From a bacterium (lineage in GTDB: Bacteria > Vulcanimicrobiota > Vulcanimicrobiia > Vulcanimicrobiales > Vulcanimicrobiaceae), in contig JAJZVP010000007.1 in the NCBI GenBank assembly GCA_021845615.1, positions 1-39,533 of the forward strand: a DNA stretch of 39,533 bases, read 5' to 3'. Each line of letters opens with the position of its first letter. Within the stretch, counting starts at the first letter, position 1. The position numbers were made by a program, and so were the translations under genes. The notes beneath the pieces were generated by a model. It saw nothing but the letters and a program-made list of their open reading frames with translations. It was not told the origin of the DNA and searched no databases. Below are positions 15,877-25,079 of this stretch, one piece after another.

Positions 15877-18192
15877 CTAGGGCAGCGCGTAGCTCGAGGA
15901 CGTTATGAGCGTCGGCGACAATCCGCTCGCGCTGGCGCACGGCGCGCTCGCAGCGCACGGTCCGGAGGCCGCAAAGTAATCCCCGGCATCGACCTTTCCA
16001 TCCCCGTTCGCATCGAACCAGACCGCAATGCGGTAGCTCGGCGCGCTCGCGGGAATGTCGGCGATGCGGAACGTACCGTTCGCCGAGACCGGCGTGCCGG
16101 CGGTGAAATTCGCATCGACGATCGCGGGCGCGGCGTTCACCGCTCCGCTATTCGTATACGCGAACGCCACGAACTGCGTCTTCGCCGGAATCGTCGGTGC
16201 GATCGTGGTGTCGTTTTCGAGCTGCGCCATCGCGCGATAGACGTCGAGCCGCCCGTGTCCTTGGTTGGGATCGTTGAGGTTGTCGGCGGTGCCGTCGATC
16301 AGCCCTTCGAGTTGCGGTACCGTTAGGGATGGATCGGCGGAGAGCAAGAGCGCGGCAGCGCCGGTGACGTGCGGCGTCGCCATCGACGTGCCGGCGATCA
16401 ACGTGTAGCACGTCGCGGGCGTCGAACAGGGCGGGTTGCCGGTCGTCGAATAGAGATTCGCGATCCAATGCAACGGATCGGTATCGCTCGTCGAGGAGCC
16501 GGTTCCGCCGGGAGCCACGACGCCGAGGCCCGGCCCGCTATTGGAGTACGGAGCGACGTACTCTCCGGGTGCGGGCGCATCGGCGGTCGGCAGCGCTGCG
16601 CTGCAAGCGGCGCTGACGTTCGGCCAGCTCGCTCCCGCGCATGCGCTACCGTCGTCGATCGCCGTCGCACCGACCGCCATCACCCCGGGATAGGCGGCGG
16701 GATAATCGAGTCCTTGCACTCCTTGACTGCGTTCGTTCCCGGCAGCGGCGACGACGAGCACGCCGTTGGCGAGAGCATACTCGACGGCATCTTGTTCGGT
16801 GAAATCCGGGCCATTATTCGGTGCGGCGCCGAGGCTGAGATTGATGACGCGGTCGCCGTGTGCGACCGCGCGATAGATCGCGGTCGCCTCATCGGCAGTC
16901 GAGGCACTCTCGTTCGCTCCCGAACCGGAGAAAATTTTGTAGAAGTCGAGCGTGACGCGGCCGGCAACGCCGGCGAAACCGGCGCCGTTATTGTCGGCGG
17001 CGGTCGCGATGCCCGCAACGTTGGTACCGTGCCCGTCCTCATCTTGAACCGCAGGGCACGAGACGCCGAGAAACGGCGTCGGGCAGGGCGTGGTGACCGT
17101 GCCGCTGCCGCCGACCGGAGTGACATCCTCTTCCATAATCCCGACGTGCGAGATGAGATCGGCCTGCGCCCACGAGTTGCTCGGCGAGGTATCGATGCCG
17201 GTATCGAGCACCGCGATCTTCGTCGCGGCCAATCCGAATCCGATCGGCGCGGGCCAACCGCTGCCGTAGTTCCACGCGTGCATCATTCCGATCTGATACA
17301 TATCCCACTGGTCGAGCGGGTCGAAGAACGTATCGTTCGGAGGCGTCGCGAGCGCGGCGTTGAGAGCGTAACGTCGCCGCACCGACTGCACGCTGAGAAC
17401 GCCCGCAACCGCGCGGAGCCGCGCCGCGACCAACGACGCGCTTCCCAGCGGTACGCGGAGAATATCGCTACGCACGGGAGCATCGCTCGGCGTTATCGTA
17501 CGCGCCAGCAGCGCGCCGCTCCGCGCGGCGAGCGCGAACGGGTGCACGCGCCCCGCCGCGATTGCCGCCGGATCGTAGCGGACCTCCAGAAGCGTCGCAC
17601 GCGCGGAGATCGGCGTCGTCGGGGCGACCGAGAGCGCACGGCGAACCGGCGCGGGCACGAAGGGAATCGAAGCGGGGCCGCGCGATACCGAGGGAACCGA
17701 AGAAATGCTACCGATGGTATCGGCGTTCTGATTGTAGAGGATCGTCACCGGGTTCGCGTTGCTCTGCACGCAGATTGCATAGGCGCCGTTCGCGCCTCCT
17801 CCGGCGAATGAGACCGTCGTGAGCGTCTGACTGTTGGGGAACGGATTGGCGCTGCCACCGTAGGGTGGCGTCGTCGCCGTCGGCGTAACGCCGATCGACG
17901 CGCCGTTGACGCTGACCGGAATTCCCGTCGGTACCGATAAGAACGAGAGCGCGGCGGGAGTCGGCGACGGGCGCGTGTCGGGGACAGGAGTCGGCCCCGG
18001 GCTCGGCGACGAAGAGATGCTTGGAACGACGCAACCGATCGAAGGGGTCGGCATCGGCGTCGGCGTCGTAATCGGCGTCGGCACCGGGTTTGCCCCGCCG
18101 CCGCCGCCGCCACCGCCGCAGGCGACCAACATCGCGAACGCGACGAAGAGAGCGAAATGAGCCGACAGACTGCGCGCGCGCGATCGTTTCAT
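15877..18192 (-). CDS. Lipoprotein S8 subtilisin-like protease with PEGA-like and dockerin-like segments
   Basis: 771 residues. The lipobox MLVAC (Cys25) is followed by eight glycines and a Thr/Pro linker. A PEGA-like beta domain lies at about 82-150 (LSFLSVPTGIPVSVNGASIGVTP by position), then a propeptide-like region. The subtilase triad is complete: Asp330 in IAVLDTGID, His388 in DEDGHGTNVAG and Ser603 in AGTSMATPHV, with oxyanion Asn486 in AAAGN. After the catalytic domain there is a short beta domain with a calcium-loop-like DANGDGKVDAGDYF at 728-741. It is 42 bases downstream of a homologous subtilase and shares the QWDM...HAW pre-catalytic motif. Likely an outer-surface protease; substrates unknown. 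Confidence 0.92.
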   Translation of the reverse strand: MKRSRARSLSAHFALFVAFAMLVACGGGGGGGGANPVPTPITTPTPMPTPSIGCVVPSISSSPSPGPTPVPDTRPSPTPAALSFLSVPTGIPVSVNGASIGVTPTATTPPYGGSANPFPNSQTLTTVSFAGGGANGAYAICVQSNANPVTILYNQNADTIGSISSVPSVSRGPASIPFVPAPVRRALSVAPTTPISARATLLEVRYDPAAIAAGRVHPFALAARSGALLARTITPSDAPVRSDILRVPLGSASLVAARLRAVAGVLSVQSVRRRYALNAALATPPNDTFFDPLDQWDMYQIGMMHAWNYGSGWPAPIGFGLAATKIAVLDTGIDTSPSNSWAQADLISHVGIMEEDVTPVGGSGTVTTPCPTPFLGVSCPAVQDEDGHGTNVAGIATAADNNGAGFAGVAGRVTLDFYKIFSGSGANESASTADEATAIYRAVAHGDRVINLSLGAAPNNGPDFTEQDAVEYALANGVLVVAAAGNERSQGVQGLDYPAAYPGVMAVGATAIDDGSACAGASWPNVSAACSAALPTADAPAPGEYVAPYSNSGPGLGVVAPGGTGSSTSDTDPLHWIANLYSTTGNPPCSTPATCYTLIAGTSMATPHVTGAAALLLSADPSLTVPQLEGLIDGTADNLNDPNQGHGRLDVYRAMAQLENDTTIAPTIPAKTQFVAFAYTNSGAVNAAPAIVDANFTAGTPVSANGTFRIADIPASAPSYRIAVWFDANGDGKVDAGDYFAASGPCAASAPCASASGLSPTLITSSSYALP

Positions 18193-18234
18193 CGCCGCCC
18201 TATTCGCGTTCGAGTGCCGCCGCTCTTTGCGAGG

Positions 18235-20019
18235 CTATTGCGCGGGCGGGAGATTCGGATCGCCGAGAACGTCGGCCATCGCGCGATAGATATCGAGGCG
18301 CCCGCAGCCCTGCGCCGCAGCGCTCACGCCCGGGAGAACGTAGGCGTCGCTGCAGAGGTAGTTCCGCACCTGCGCCGGGGTGAGACTCGGTTGAACCGAG
18401 AGCAGCAACGCTGCCGCGCCAGAGACGTGCGGTGTCGCCTGCGAGGTCCCGGCGATGAGTACGCGGCAGTCGCCTTGGGAGCCCGAGGGCGCCTCGAAAT
18501 CGGGGGTACACGTCGCCCCGCCCATCGCCGTGCTCGAGTAAATGTTCTCGATCCAATGCAGATCGTCGACGCCGGGGCCGACGTTCGCGGGGTCGCCGCC
18601 CGGAGCGACGAGTCCCCAGGTCGTGCTGCCGGCCTGGTAGTTCGAGTAGGAGGCGACGTACTCGACGGGAGCGCTCGAGGTACCCGGCGCACCGCTGCTG
18701 TACGTTCCGGTGGGGAATCCATCGGCGAGCGCGCTCGCTCCAACGGCGATAACGTTCGGGTCGCAGGCCGGCGCGTCGAGCGTCGTTCCGCTCTCGTTGC
18801 CCGAGGCGGCGACGACGACGACATTGGAAGCGATCGCACTCGCGACGGCGTTCGCTTCGAGCGGATCGTCGCCACCTGCACAACTCGCCCCGAGACTCAA
18901 GTTCACCACTTTCGCGCCGTGCGCGACGGCATCGCCGATCGCTGAGGCAATATCGGCGGTCGAGGCGCTCGTGCTGCACGCCTGCGGATTGCTACTTAGT
19001 TGCGAGGTGCAGTTCGAGGGCGGCGAAGGAAAGACGCGCTCGACGATGAGCGAGACGTTGCCGCCGACGCCGACGAAGCCGAGACTGTTATTGATTGCGG
19101 AGGCGGCGATCCCCGCAACGTCGGTTCCGTGACCGTCGAGATCGGTGACGTAATTCGACGTCGATTGCACGCCGGAGTTAATATCGGTGATAAAGCAATG
19201 CGTGTAGACGACCTTCGAAGCGAGCTCCGGATGGGTGACGTCGGCGCCGGTATCGACGACCGCCACGCGAACCGAGGACGATCCCATCGCCGAGGCGTTT
19301 AGATATCCCGGGGGTGCGTCGGCGGCGCTCGAGTAGGCCCACGCGTGCCCGAGCGATATCGCGTGCATATCCCATTGCCCCGGAAGGCTCGTCCCCGGCG
19401 ACGGGCTCGGGGCGGGATTTCCCGCTTCGTAATACGGCGATGTCGAACCGGGGAACCCGTGAAAGTAGGGGTCGTTCGTCGTGACCGGTGCGAGCACGCT
19501 TTGCGCGTACCGCAGACCCATCGGTACGACCTCGGTGACGCCGGGAAGGACGCGCATCTGCGCCGCGATCGCCGCACTCTTTGCCGGGTCGACGGCGACG
19601 ACATCGATACTCTTCCCGATATTCGCGAACGTAAAGCGTTGCGTGACGTTCCCACCGACGTGCGCGATCTCGCTCGATAACGTCCCGCGCGCCGACGTGG
19701 AAGCGGCGGCGCCGCGCACGACCTCGAGCAACCCCGGAAGAGTACTCGGCCGCGCGGTCGCCGACGAACCCATCTTCATGGGGGCTCGCCGCACCGCGTC
19801 GCTGCCGAACGATGCGAGAGAGGCGGCCATACGCGTCGTGCTCGTACCGTTCACGGTACTCGGACAACTATAGCCGATACTCGTGCCGCCCGGCGGGTTC
19901 GTCGGAGAGGGAGTCGGCGATATTCCGCCGAGGATATTTCCGAGGCCGCCTCCACCGCCGCAAGCTGCGAGGAGTGAGGCGGAGAGGAGCGCCGCGAGCG
20001 ACGTGCGTGCCGTGATCAT
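18235..20019 (-). CDS. Lipoprotein S8 subtilisin-like protease
   Basis: 594 residues. The lipobox is SLLAAC (Cys20), then a Gly run and a Pro/Thr linker. A probable propeptide spans about 60-180. The complete triad is Asp256 in VAVVDTGAD, His297 in DLDGHGTDVAG and Ser526 in AGTSQATPHV, with oxyanion Asn408 in AASGN. It ends shortly after the GRLDIYRAMADVLG motif, so it lacks the extra C-terminal domain of its neighbour. Similar blocks (QWDMHAISLGHAW, GRLDIYRAMA) show the two genes are paralogues, probably from tandem duplication. The start ATG has AGAGG just upstream. Six or more cysteines after the triad regions suggest disulfides in the mature protein. Confidence 0.92.
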   Translation of the reverse strand: MITARTSLAALLSASLLAACGGGGGLGNILGGISPTPSPTNPPGGTSIGYSCPSTVNGTSTTRMAASLASFGSDAVRRAPMKMGSSATARPSTLPGLLEVVRGAAASTSARGTLSSEIAHVGGNVTQRFTFANIGKSIDVVAVDPAKSAAIAAQMRVLPGVTEVVPMGLRYAQSVLAPVTTNDPYFHGFPGSTSPYYEAGNPAPSPSPGTSLPGQWDMHAISLGHAWAYSSAADAPPGYLNASAMGSSSVRVAVVDTGADVTHPELASKVVYTHCFITDINSGVQSTSNYVTDLDGHGTDVAGIAASAINNSLGFVGVGGNVSLIVERVFPSPPSNCTSQLSSNPQACSTSASTADIASAIGDAVAHGAKVVNLSLGASCAGGDDPLEANAVASAIASNVVVVAASGNESGTTLDAPACDPNVIAVGASALADGFPTGTYSSGAPGTSSAPVEYVASYSNYQAGSTTWGLVAPGGDPANVGPGVDDLHWIENIYSSTAMGGATCTPDFEAPSGSQGDCRVLIAGTSQATPHVSGAAALLLSVQPSLTPAQVRNYLCSDAYVLPGVSAAAQGCGRLDIYRAMADVLGDPNLPPAQ

Positions 20020-20074
20020 AACCTCTAGACGTTACCCCTCGGCGATTCGTTTCACTCGCGCCGGGCGGGGAATC

Positions 20075-21322
20075 TCACGAAATCTTTATTTCGCGCCAGA
20101 GCAGGCCGATCGCCGCCGTCGTCGCCCGCGCTTGAATCGCCGCGCGATCGCCGCGCAGATGCAGCGTCCAGGCGCGCTCGCCACGCGCATCGGCGATCGC
20201 CACGCAGAGCGTGCCGACCGGTTTCTCGGGGCTGCCGCCCTCCGGCCCGGCGATTCCCGTCGTTGCCAAGCCGATCCGGGCGCCCAAACGGGCGCGAACG
20301 CCACGCGCCATCGCCAGGGCGCTCTCCTCGCTGACGGCGCCAAAACGCGCGAGCGTCTCCTCGGGTACCCCAAGGTGTGCCCGCTTCACCGCATTCTCGT
20401 ACGCGACGATACCGCCGAGAAAGTGACGCGAGGCACCCGGCACCGCCGTGATCGCCGCCGAAATCCGCCCGCCGGTACAGGACTCGGCGACCGCGAGGCT
20501 CTCGTTTCGCTCGTCGAGGAGTGCGAGCAGCGCGCTTTCCAGCGTCGTCGCGTCGGTTCCGAAGATGTGCCCTTGCAGGCGCGCGCTCAATTCGGCCTCC
20601 AACGGCGCGATCGCCACGAGCGCGCGCTCCACCGATTCGGCCTTCGCCATAATTTTGACGTCGCAGCGATAATCGTGCGCGAGCACCGCGATCTTCGGGT
20701 TCTCCGACGAGGCGAAGAGATCGGCGATGCGATGATCGATCTCGGACTCTCCGATGTTGACGGTATGGAGCACGCGCGTGACGATGCCCTCGCGCACGCC
20801 GAAGCGCGCGCGTAACCACGGCAGCAAACGTTCGGCGAGCATCGGCTTCATCTCGCGCGGAACTCCCGGCATGCAGGCGACGAATTTACCGTCGGCGCGG
20901 AGCGCGACGAAGCCCGGGGCGGTGCCGTGCGGGTTCGGGAGCGGAACGCTGCCGGTGGGGAGATAGGCCTGCTTTCGGTTGTTCTCGCGCATCGTCCGAC
21001 CGATCGAGGCGAAGAAGCCTTCGATCTCGGCGAGCGCGTGGCGATCGAGTTCGAGCGCGAGGCCGAGTGCGTCGGCGACCGCTTCTTTCGTGAGATCGTC
21101 GACGGTCGGGCCGAGCCCGCCGGTCGAGATCGCGCCGTCGGCACGTTCGAGAATCTCGCGAAAGAGCGCCGCGATACGTTCGCGATTATCGCCGACGGCA
21201 TGGCTCGCGAAACAATCGATTCCGTTCTCGGCGAGCGCGGCGGCGATGTGGGCGCTATTCGTGTCGACGAGTTGGCCGAGCAGCAATTCCGTGCCGACGG
21301 CGACGAGTTCGACGCTACTCAT
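20075..21322 (-). CDS. cinA: CinA-like protein with NMN deamidase domain
   Basis: 415 residues, full CinA architecture. The N-terminal MoCF-like domain carries VAVGTELLLGQLVDTNSAHI and STGGLGPTVDDLTKEA (residues 1-170). A middle region follows. The C-terminal amidohydrolase domain has AESCTGGRIS and the GIAGPEGGSPEKPVGTL loop. CinA proteins of this type can hydrolyse ADP-ribose (COG1058 domain) and deamidate nicotinamide mononucleotide to nicotinate mononucleotide (PncC domain), which returns NMN to the NAD pathway. The placement behind nadE and a NAD-synthetase glutaminase supports the NAD-recycling role over the older competence role. It overlaps the upstream gene by 8 bases. Confidence 0.92.
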   Translation of the reverse strand: MSSVELVAVGTELLLGQLVDTNSAHIAAALAENGIDCFASHAVGDNRERIAALFREILERADGAISTGGLGPTVDDLTKEAVADALGLALELDRHALAEIEGFFASIGRTMRENNRKQAYLPTGSVPLPNPHGTAPGFVALRADGKFVACMPGVPREMKPMLAERLLPWLRARFGVREGIVTRVLHTVNIGESEIDHRIADLFASSENPKIAVLAHDYRCDVKIMAKAESVERALVAIAPLEAELSARLQGHIFGTDATTLESALLALLDERNESLAVAESCTGGRISAAITAVPGASRHFLGGIVAYENAVKRAHLGVPEETLARFGAVSEESALAMARGVRARLGARIGLATTGIAGPEGGSPEKPVGTLCVAIADARGERAWTLHLRGDRAAIQARATTAAIGLLWREIKIS

Positions 21323-21932
21323 CTTCGAGTACCTGCGGGGCGAACGAGAGCGCGAGTTCCTCTTCGAACCAGTCGGGATAGACGAACCGAACGTCGGCGT
21401 CGAAGCCGTCGGCGACGCGAATCATCTCCTTGCGCCGCAATCCACCTTGCTCTTCGGAGCGATAACGACGCTTGATGCGCTCTTTTTGCGTCGCGAGACA
21501 CTCGATGAAGCGTTCGAATCGTACGTCCATCGCACGTTGCAGCGCAACCTTGAGATTCTTCCCGACTCGCGGCGCGAGCCCGGTCGTCGATACGGAGATG
21601 CGTACCGGGCCGGCCTTCGCGATCGCCGCCATCGCGACGAATCCGTAGCGCGGCTGATCGATGCAGCAGAGGAGAAAGCGATGGCGGTCGGCGTACTCGC
21701 GCAATCGCGCCGAGAGCCGCTCGTCCTGAGGAGTCGAGATCACGAAGAACGCGTCGCGCACGTCCGCCTCCGCAACCGCCGAAGGATCGGTGAGCCATAG
21801 GAGATCGGCGCCGCTCTCTTCGAGCGCCGCCGCCTTTTCGATCGCCTCGCGATCGTCGGAGGCGCCGATAACGACGCAGCGTCGCCCGCGGAGGTTCAGG
21901 CTGACGGGATAGAACGGGATTACCGGTTCCAT
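21315..21932 (-). CDS. Precorrin-2 dehydrogenase-like protein (CysG N-terminal / Met8 family)
   Basis: 205 residues. The order is a Rossmann start PFYPVSLNLRGRRCVVIGAS, then FFVISTPQDERLSARL, LLCCIDQPRYGFVAMA, and the family signature region VRISVSTTGLAPRVGKNLK (compare ISTGGKSPxxA). This family oxidises precorrin-2 to sirohydrochlorin with NAD and may insert iron. The usual glycine-rich GxGxxA is degenerate here (GASDDRE), so NAD binding may differ. No uroporphyrinogen methyltransferase is fused or adjacent. The basic-to-acidic C-terminal 60 residues are atypical. It starts one base inside the nadE stop (TGATG) and overlaps cinA by 8 bases. Confidence 0.7.
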   Translation of the reverse strand: MEPVIPFYPVSLNLRGRRCVVIGASDDREAIEKAAALEESGADLLWLTDPSAVAEADVRDAFFVISTPQDERLSARLREYADRHRFLLCCIDQPRYGFVAMAAIAKAGPVRISVSTTGLAPRVGKNLKVALQRAMDVRFERFIECLATQKERIKRRYRSEEQGGLRRKEMIRVADGFDADVRFVYPDWFEEELALSFAPQVLEDE

Positions 21933-22783
21933 CAGTAATCGACCGGCCGGAGATAGAATTCGTTAATCGCGGTATTGGTCAACATCGCGGTCGTCGGCAG
22001 ATGCCGTTTCCAGTGCGTGCCCTCGACGCGACGGCGCACCAGCGCGACCTCGGCGCCATCGAATCCGCGCGCGCGCAGTTGTTCGTCGCGATACCCCAAC
22101 AGCATCGACGACAGGATCGCGTCGGCGCGCGCGTAGCGAATGCCGAGATCTCCTTCATCGGTCTGGTTCGCTTCCAGATCGGCACTCGGCGCCTTGTCGA
22201 CGATCGCGGACGGCACGCCGAGATAGCGCGCGAGCTCCCAGACCTGCGTTTTAAAAAGATCGCCGAGCGGGTTGATCGGTGGCGTATCGTCGGCGTGCCA
22301 CGTGAAATACCCCAAGAGTCGTTCGGTTTTATTTCCGGTTCCAATCGGCAGCGCCGCGAGTTTCGCCGATTGGTCGAAGAGGACGAGCATCCGCGTGCGC
22401 GCCATGACGTTTCCGCGACGACGCGCGTCGGCCTCGGGTTCGAACTGGAGATAGCCGTCGACCGCCGCCGTGATGTCGACGGTACGGCCGACCGCTCCGA
22501 GTGCGTCGATGACGAGCTGCGCGTCGTGCAAGCTCGCGGGGCTCGAGGTGCGATAGGGCATCCGTACCAAATGAACGTTGCGCGGACCTAACGCGCGCAC
22601 GCACAGATAGGCGGTCACCGCCGAATCGACCCCGCCGGAGAGACCGACGACCGCGTTTTCCACGCCGCGCCGGCCGAGGCATTCGTCGCGCAGAAAGCCG
22701 ACGAGCCAGCCCGCGGCGACGGCGGGGTCGATCTTCGGCGGGGCGTACGGGTCGCGCTTTGGCGGATCAACGACCGGCAGCAT
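21932..22783 (-). CDS. nadE: NAD synthetase (ATP-pyrophosphatase subunit, no fused glutaminase)
   Basis: 283 residues from the ATG at 22783; the frame is open upstream but there it lies inside the nitrilase gene. The PP-loop SGGVDS is at 49-54 (VVGLSGGVDSAVTAYL). Further family segments are MPYRTSS, GTGNKTERLLGYFTWHADD, NPLGDLFKTQVWELARYLGVP and PSADLEANQTDEGDLG. The enzyme adenylates nicotinate adenine dinucleotide and amidates it to NAD. This protein is only the synthetase domain. The upstream, 17-base-overlapping gene encodes the matching glutaminase type, so together they may form a two-subunit glutamine-dependent enzyme. Use of free ammonia alone is the alternative. Confidence 0.92.
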   Translation of the reverse strand: MLPVVDPPKRDPYAPPKIDPAVAAGWLVGFLRDECLGRRGVENAVVGLSGGVDSAVTAYLCVRALGPRNVHLVRMPYRTSSPASLHDAQLVIDALGAVGRTVDITAAVDGYLQFEPEADARRRGNVMARTRMLVLFDQSAKLAALPIGTGNKTERLLGYFTWHADDTPPINPLGDLFKTQVWELARYLGVPSAIVDKAPSADLEANQTDEGDLGIRYARADAILSSMLLGYRDEQLRARGFDGAEVALVRRRVEGTHWKRHLPTTAMLTNTAINEFYLRPVDY

Positions 22784-23693
22784 CGGTGCGCCCTCGTAAC
22801 CATGGCAACTCGTCGTCGGCGAGTAGATCGGGGAGTACGGCGCGGAGATCGCCGAGCAGCGGCAGGTTCGCGCGCGCGATTTCCACATCGTCGAGAAAGA
22901 GCTCCGCCCGAACGATGCATCCCTCGCGGGCGTCGGCCTCCACGAGAATCTCGCCGTCGGGAGCGATCGCGCGCGACGAACCGGTCATCCCCTTCCCACC
23001 CTCAAAGCCCGCGAGCCCGGCGTAGAGCACGAAGCAGCCGTGCTCCATCGCAATCCCTCGCAAGAGCTCGCGCCATCGCGAGATCGAAAGCAGCTCGCCA
23101 TCACCCTCGATGCCGCGCCCCGGAGCCGCGCTCGGCACGACGATCGCGCGCGCGCCTTTCAACGCGGCGATCGTCGGAACGATGGAGTGCCACGCATCCT
23201 CGCAGATGAGCAGCGAGGTCGGGCCGAGCAGCGGCGAGTCGAAGACGGAGACGCGGTTCCCACGCGAGAGAAAACGTTCTTCATCGAAAACACCGTAGGT
23301 CGGTAAAAAAAGCTTGCGATGGACGTTGAGGATCCGCGTTTCGCGCTCGTCGAGGGCGAGCCAAATCGCACTGTTGTAATACGATCCGTTCTCGACTTCG
23401 TAGAAGCCCGCGGCGATTTCGACGGGGCGTTGCCCGGCGACATCGCGCCAGAGCGAGGATATTTCGTGCCCGAAGAGCTCCGCGCCGCGCGCCGATTCGT
23501 AGACCGCCCCTTCGAGGAAGTATCCGGTCAACGCCGCCTCCGGCAGCACGATGAGTTCGGGGAGGGGTTCGAGCGTGGCTAACTGCGAGAATACCGCCCG
23601 CAGTGCGGCGAGGTTCTCCGCGTAGGCACCTTTGCGCGGCTTACTCTGAACGAGAGCGACGCGCGCCGGTACCGCCTCGCTATCCTCCCGCAC
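22767..23693 (-). CDS. Nitrilase-superfamily glutaminase of NAD synthetase type
   Basis: 308 residues from GTG at 23693, the start closest to the stop of the upstream gene (14-base overlap); a longer frame runs to 23804 inside that gene. The Glu-Lys-Cys triad is Glu52 in VLPEAALTGY, Lys127 in HRKLFLPTYG and Cys164 in LLICEDAWHS. The segment KLFLPTYGVFDEERF closely resembles the glutaminase domain of glutamine-dependent NAD synthetases, which normally precedes the synthetase in one chain. Here it is a separate chain encoded just before nadE. It would hydrolyse glutamine and supply ammonia to NadE. A stand-alone amidase is possible but less likely given the overlap with nadE. Confidence 0.82.
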   Translation of the reverse strand: MREDSEAVPARVALVQSKPRKGAYAENLAALRAVFSQLATLEPLPELIVLPEAALTGYFLEGAVYESARGAELFGHEISSLWRDVAGQRPVEIAAGFYEVENGSYYNSAIWLALDERETRILNVHRKLFLPTYGVFDEERFLSRGNRVSVFDSPLLGPTSLLICEDAWHSIVPTIAALKGARAIVVPSAAPGRGIEGDGELLSISRWRELLRGIAMEHGCFVLYAGLAGFEGGKGMTGSSRAIAPDGEILVEADAREGCIVRAELFLDDVEIARANLPLLGDLRAVLPDLLADDELPWLRGRTDAAGR

Positions 23694-25079
23694 CGACCGG
23701 ACTCGCTCCGACTTTTTCGGCGCACTCCTCCGCGGGGTAGGTCCAGATCTCGGCGAGCGTGGGATGCAGGTGCGGGATCTTCGCAAACTGCTCCGCGGTC
23801 GCATTGAAGTGCATCGCGACGATGACTTCGTGGATCAACTCCGAGGCTTCCGGACCGATGCACGCGGCGCCGAGAATGCGCCCGTCGTTCGGATCGGCGA
23901 GCATCTTCACGAATCCATCGGTCTTTCCGAGGCACATCGCCTTCCCATGTTCGGCGAAGGCATAGCTGCCCGACACGTAGTGCGTTCCCGCGCGTTGCAA
24001 CTCTTTCTCGGAGGCTCCGGCGACGGCGATCTGCGGCTCGGTGAAGATCGTGTGCGAACGTTGCAAGCGATAATCGGCGCGCTCGTCGCCACCGGAGAGG
24101 GCGTTGCGCGCGGCGATCTCGCCTTGATAGATCGCGATATGTACCAGCAGATATTCGCCGGTCACGTCGCCGACGGCGAAGATACGCGGGTTGGTCGTCC
24201 GCATGCTACCGTCGATCTCGATTCCGGTAACGGAGTGCGCGGCGACGCCGGCGCGCTCGAGGTCGAGCCCTGCGATATTCGGCACGCGACCCAAGCAATA
24301 AAAAATCTCTTCCGCGTCGATATCGAGCCCGATTCCGTCGCGTTCGACCCGGAGGATCTTCCGTCCGCGCTCCTTGCGTACCGACTGCATCCGCGAACGG
24401 ACGTGAACGGCGATACCTTCGTTCCGAAACGTCTCGGTAAGCGCCTCGCCGATATCGGTGTCGGCGCCAGAGAGCAAGTGCTCGCCGCGAATGACGATCT
24501 GCGTGTGCGCTCCCATGCGCGAGAGAAATTGTCCGAGTTCGCAGCCGACGTATCCGCCGCCGAGAACGATCGCCGATTCGGGAATGCGCTCGATCTCCAG
24601 CACGGCATCGCTATCGAGAAAACCGGTCTCGACGAGCCCCGGAAGTGCCGGCGGTGCGATGTTGCTCCCGGTCGCGATTACGAAGGCGTCGGCCTCAAGA
24701 ATTTCATCGCCGACCGCGAGTTCGCGATCGTTGAGGAAACGCGCCTGACCGCGATGGAGCGGAAAGCGTTCGATCCCGTCGATCCGATCGGCAGCGAACT
24801 CACCGACCAGCGCGCGTTTGCGCGCGGCGATGTAGGGCATATCGATCCGAGGCTCTCCGGTGGTGATACCCAGTGCGACCGCACTGCGGATCGCCTGAAC
24901 GCGATCGCTGCTCGCGAGCAACGCTTTGCTGGGCATGCAGCCGCGAAGGATGCAGAGGCCGCCGAGCGGTCCGCGGTCGACGATTCCGACGCTCGCACCG
25001 AGGTCGCGCGCGGTGCGCGCGGCGGCATAGCCGCCGCTTCCCGCGCCGATGACGACGAGATCGTAATGGCTTCGGGAGC

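Noticed and set aside
16100-16170. Dockerin suggesting a cellulosome
   Set aside because: Only one calcium-loop-like segment is present in the subtilase tail and no cohesin is visible.
16369-17811. Long open frame on the plus strand, antisense to the subtilase gene
   Set aside because: Low-complexity Arg-rich product with no recognisable domain; the opposite strand holds a full subtilase triad.
17989-18010. Short tandem repeat in the linker of the subtilase gene
   Set aside because: It encodes the Pro/Thr/Ser linker typical of exported proteins and is not a separate repeat element.
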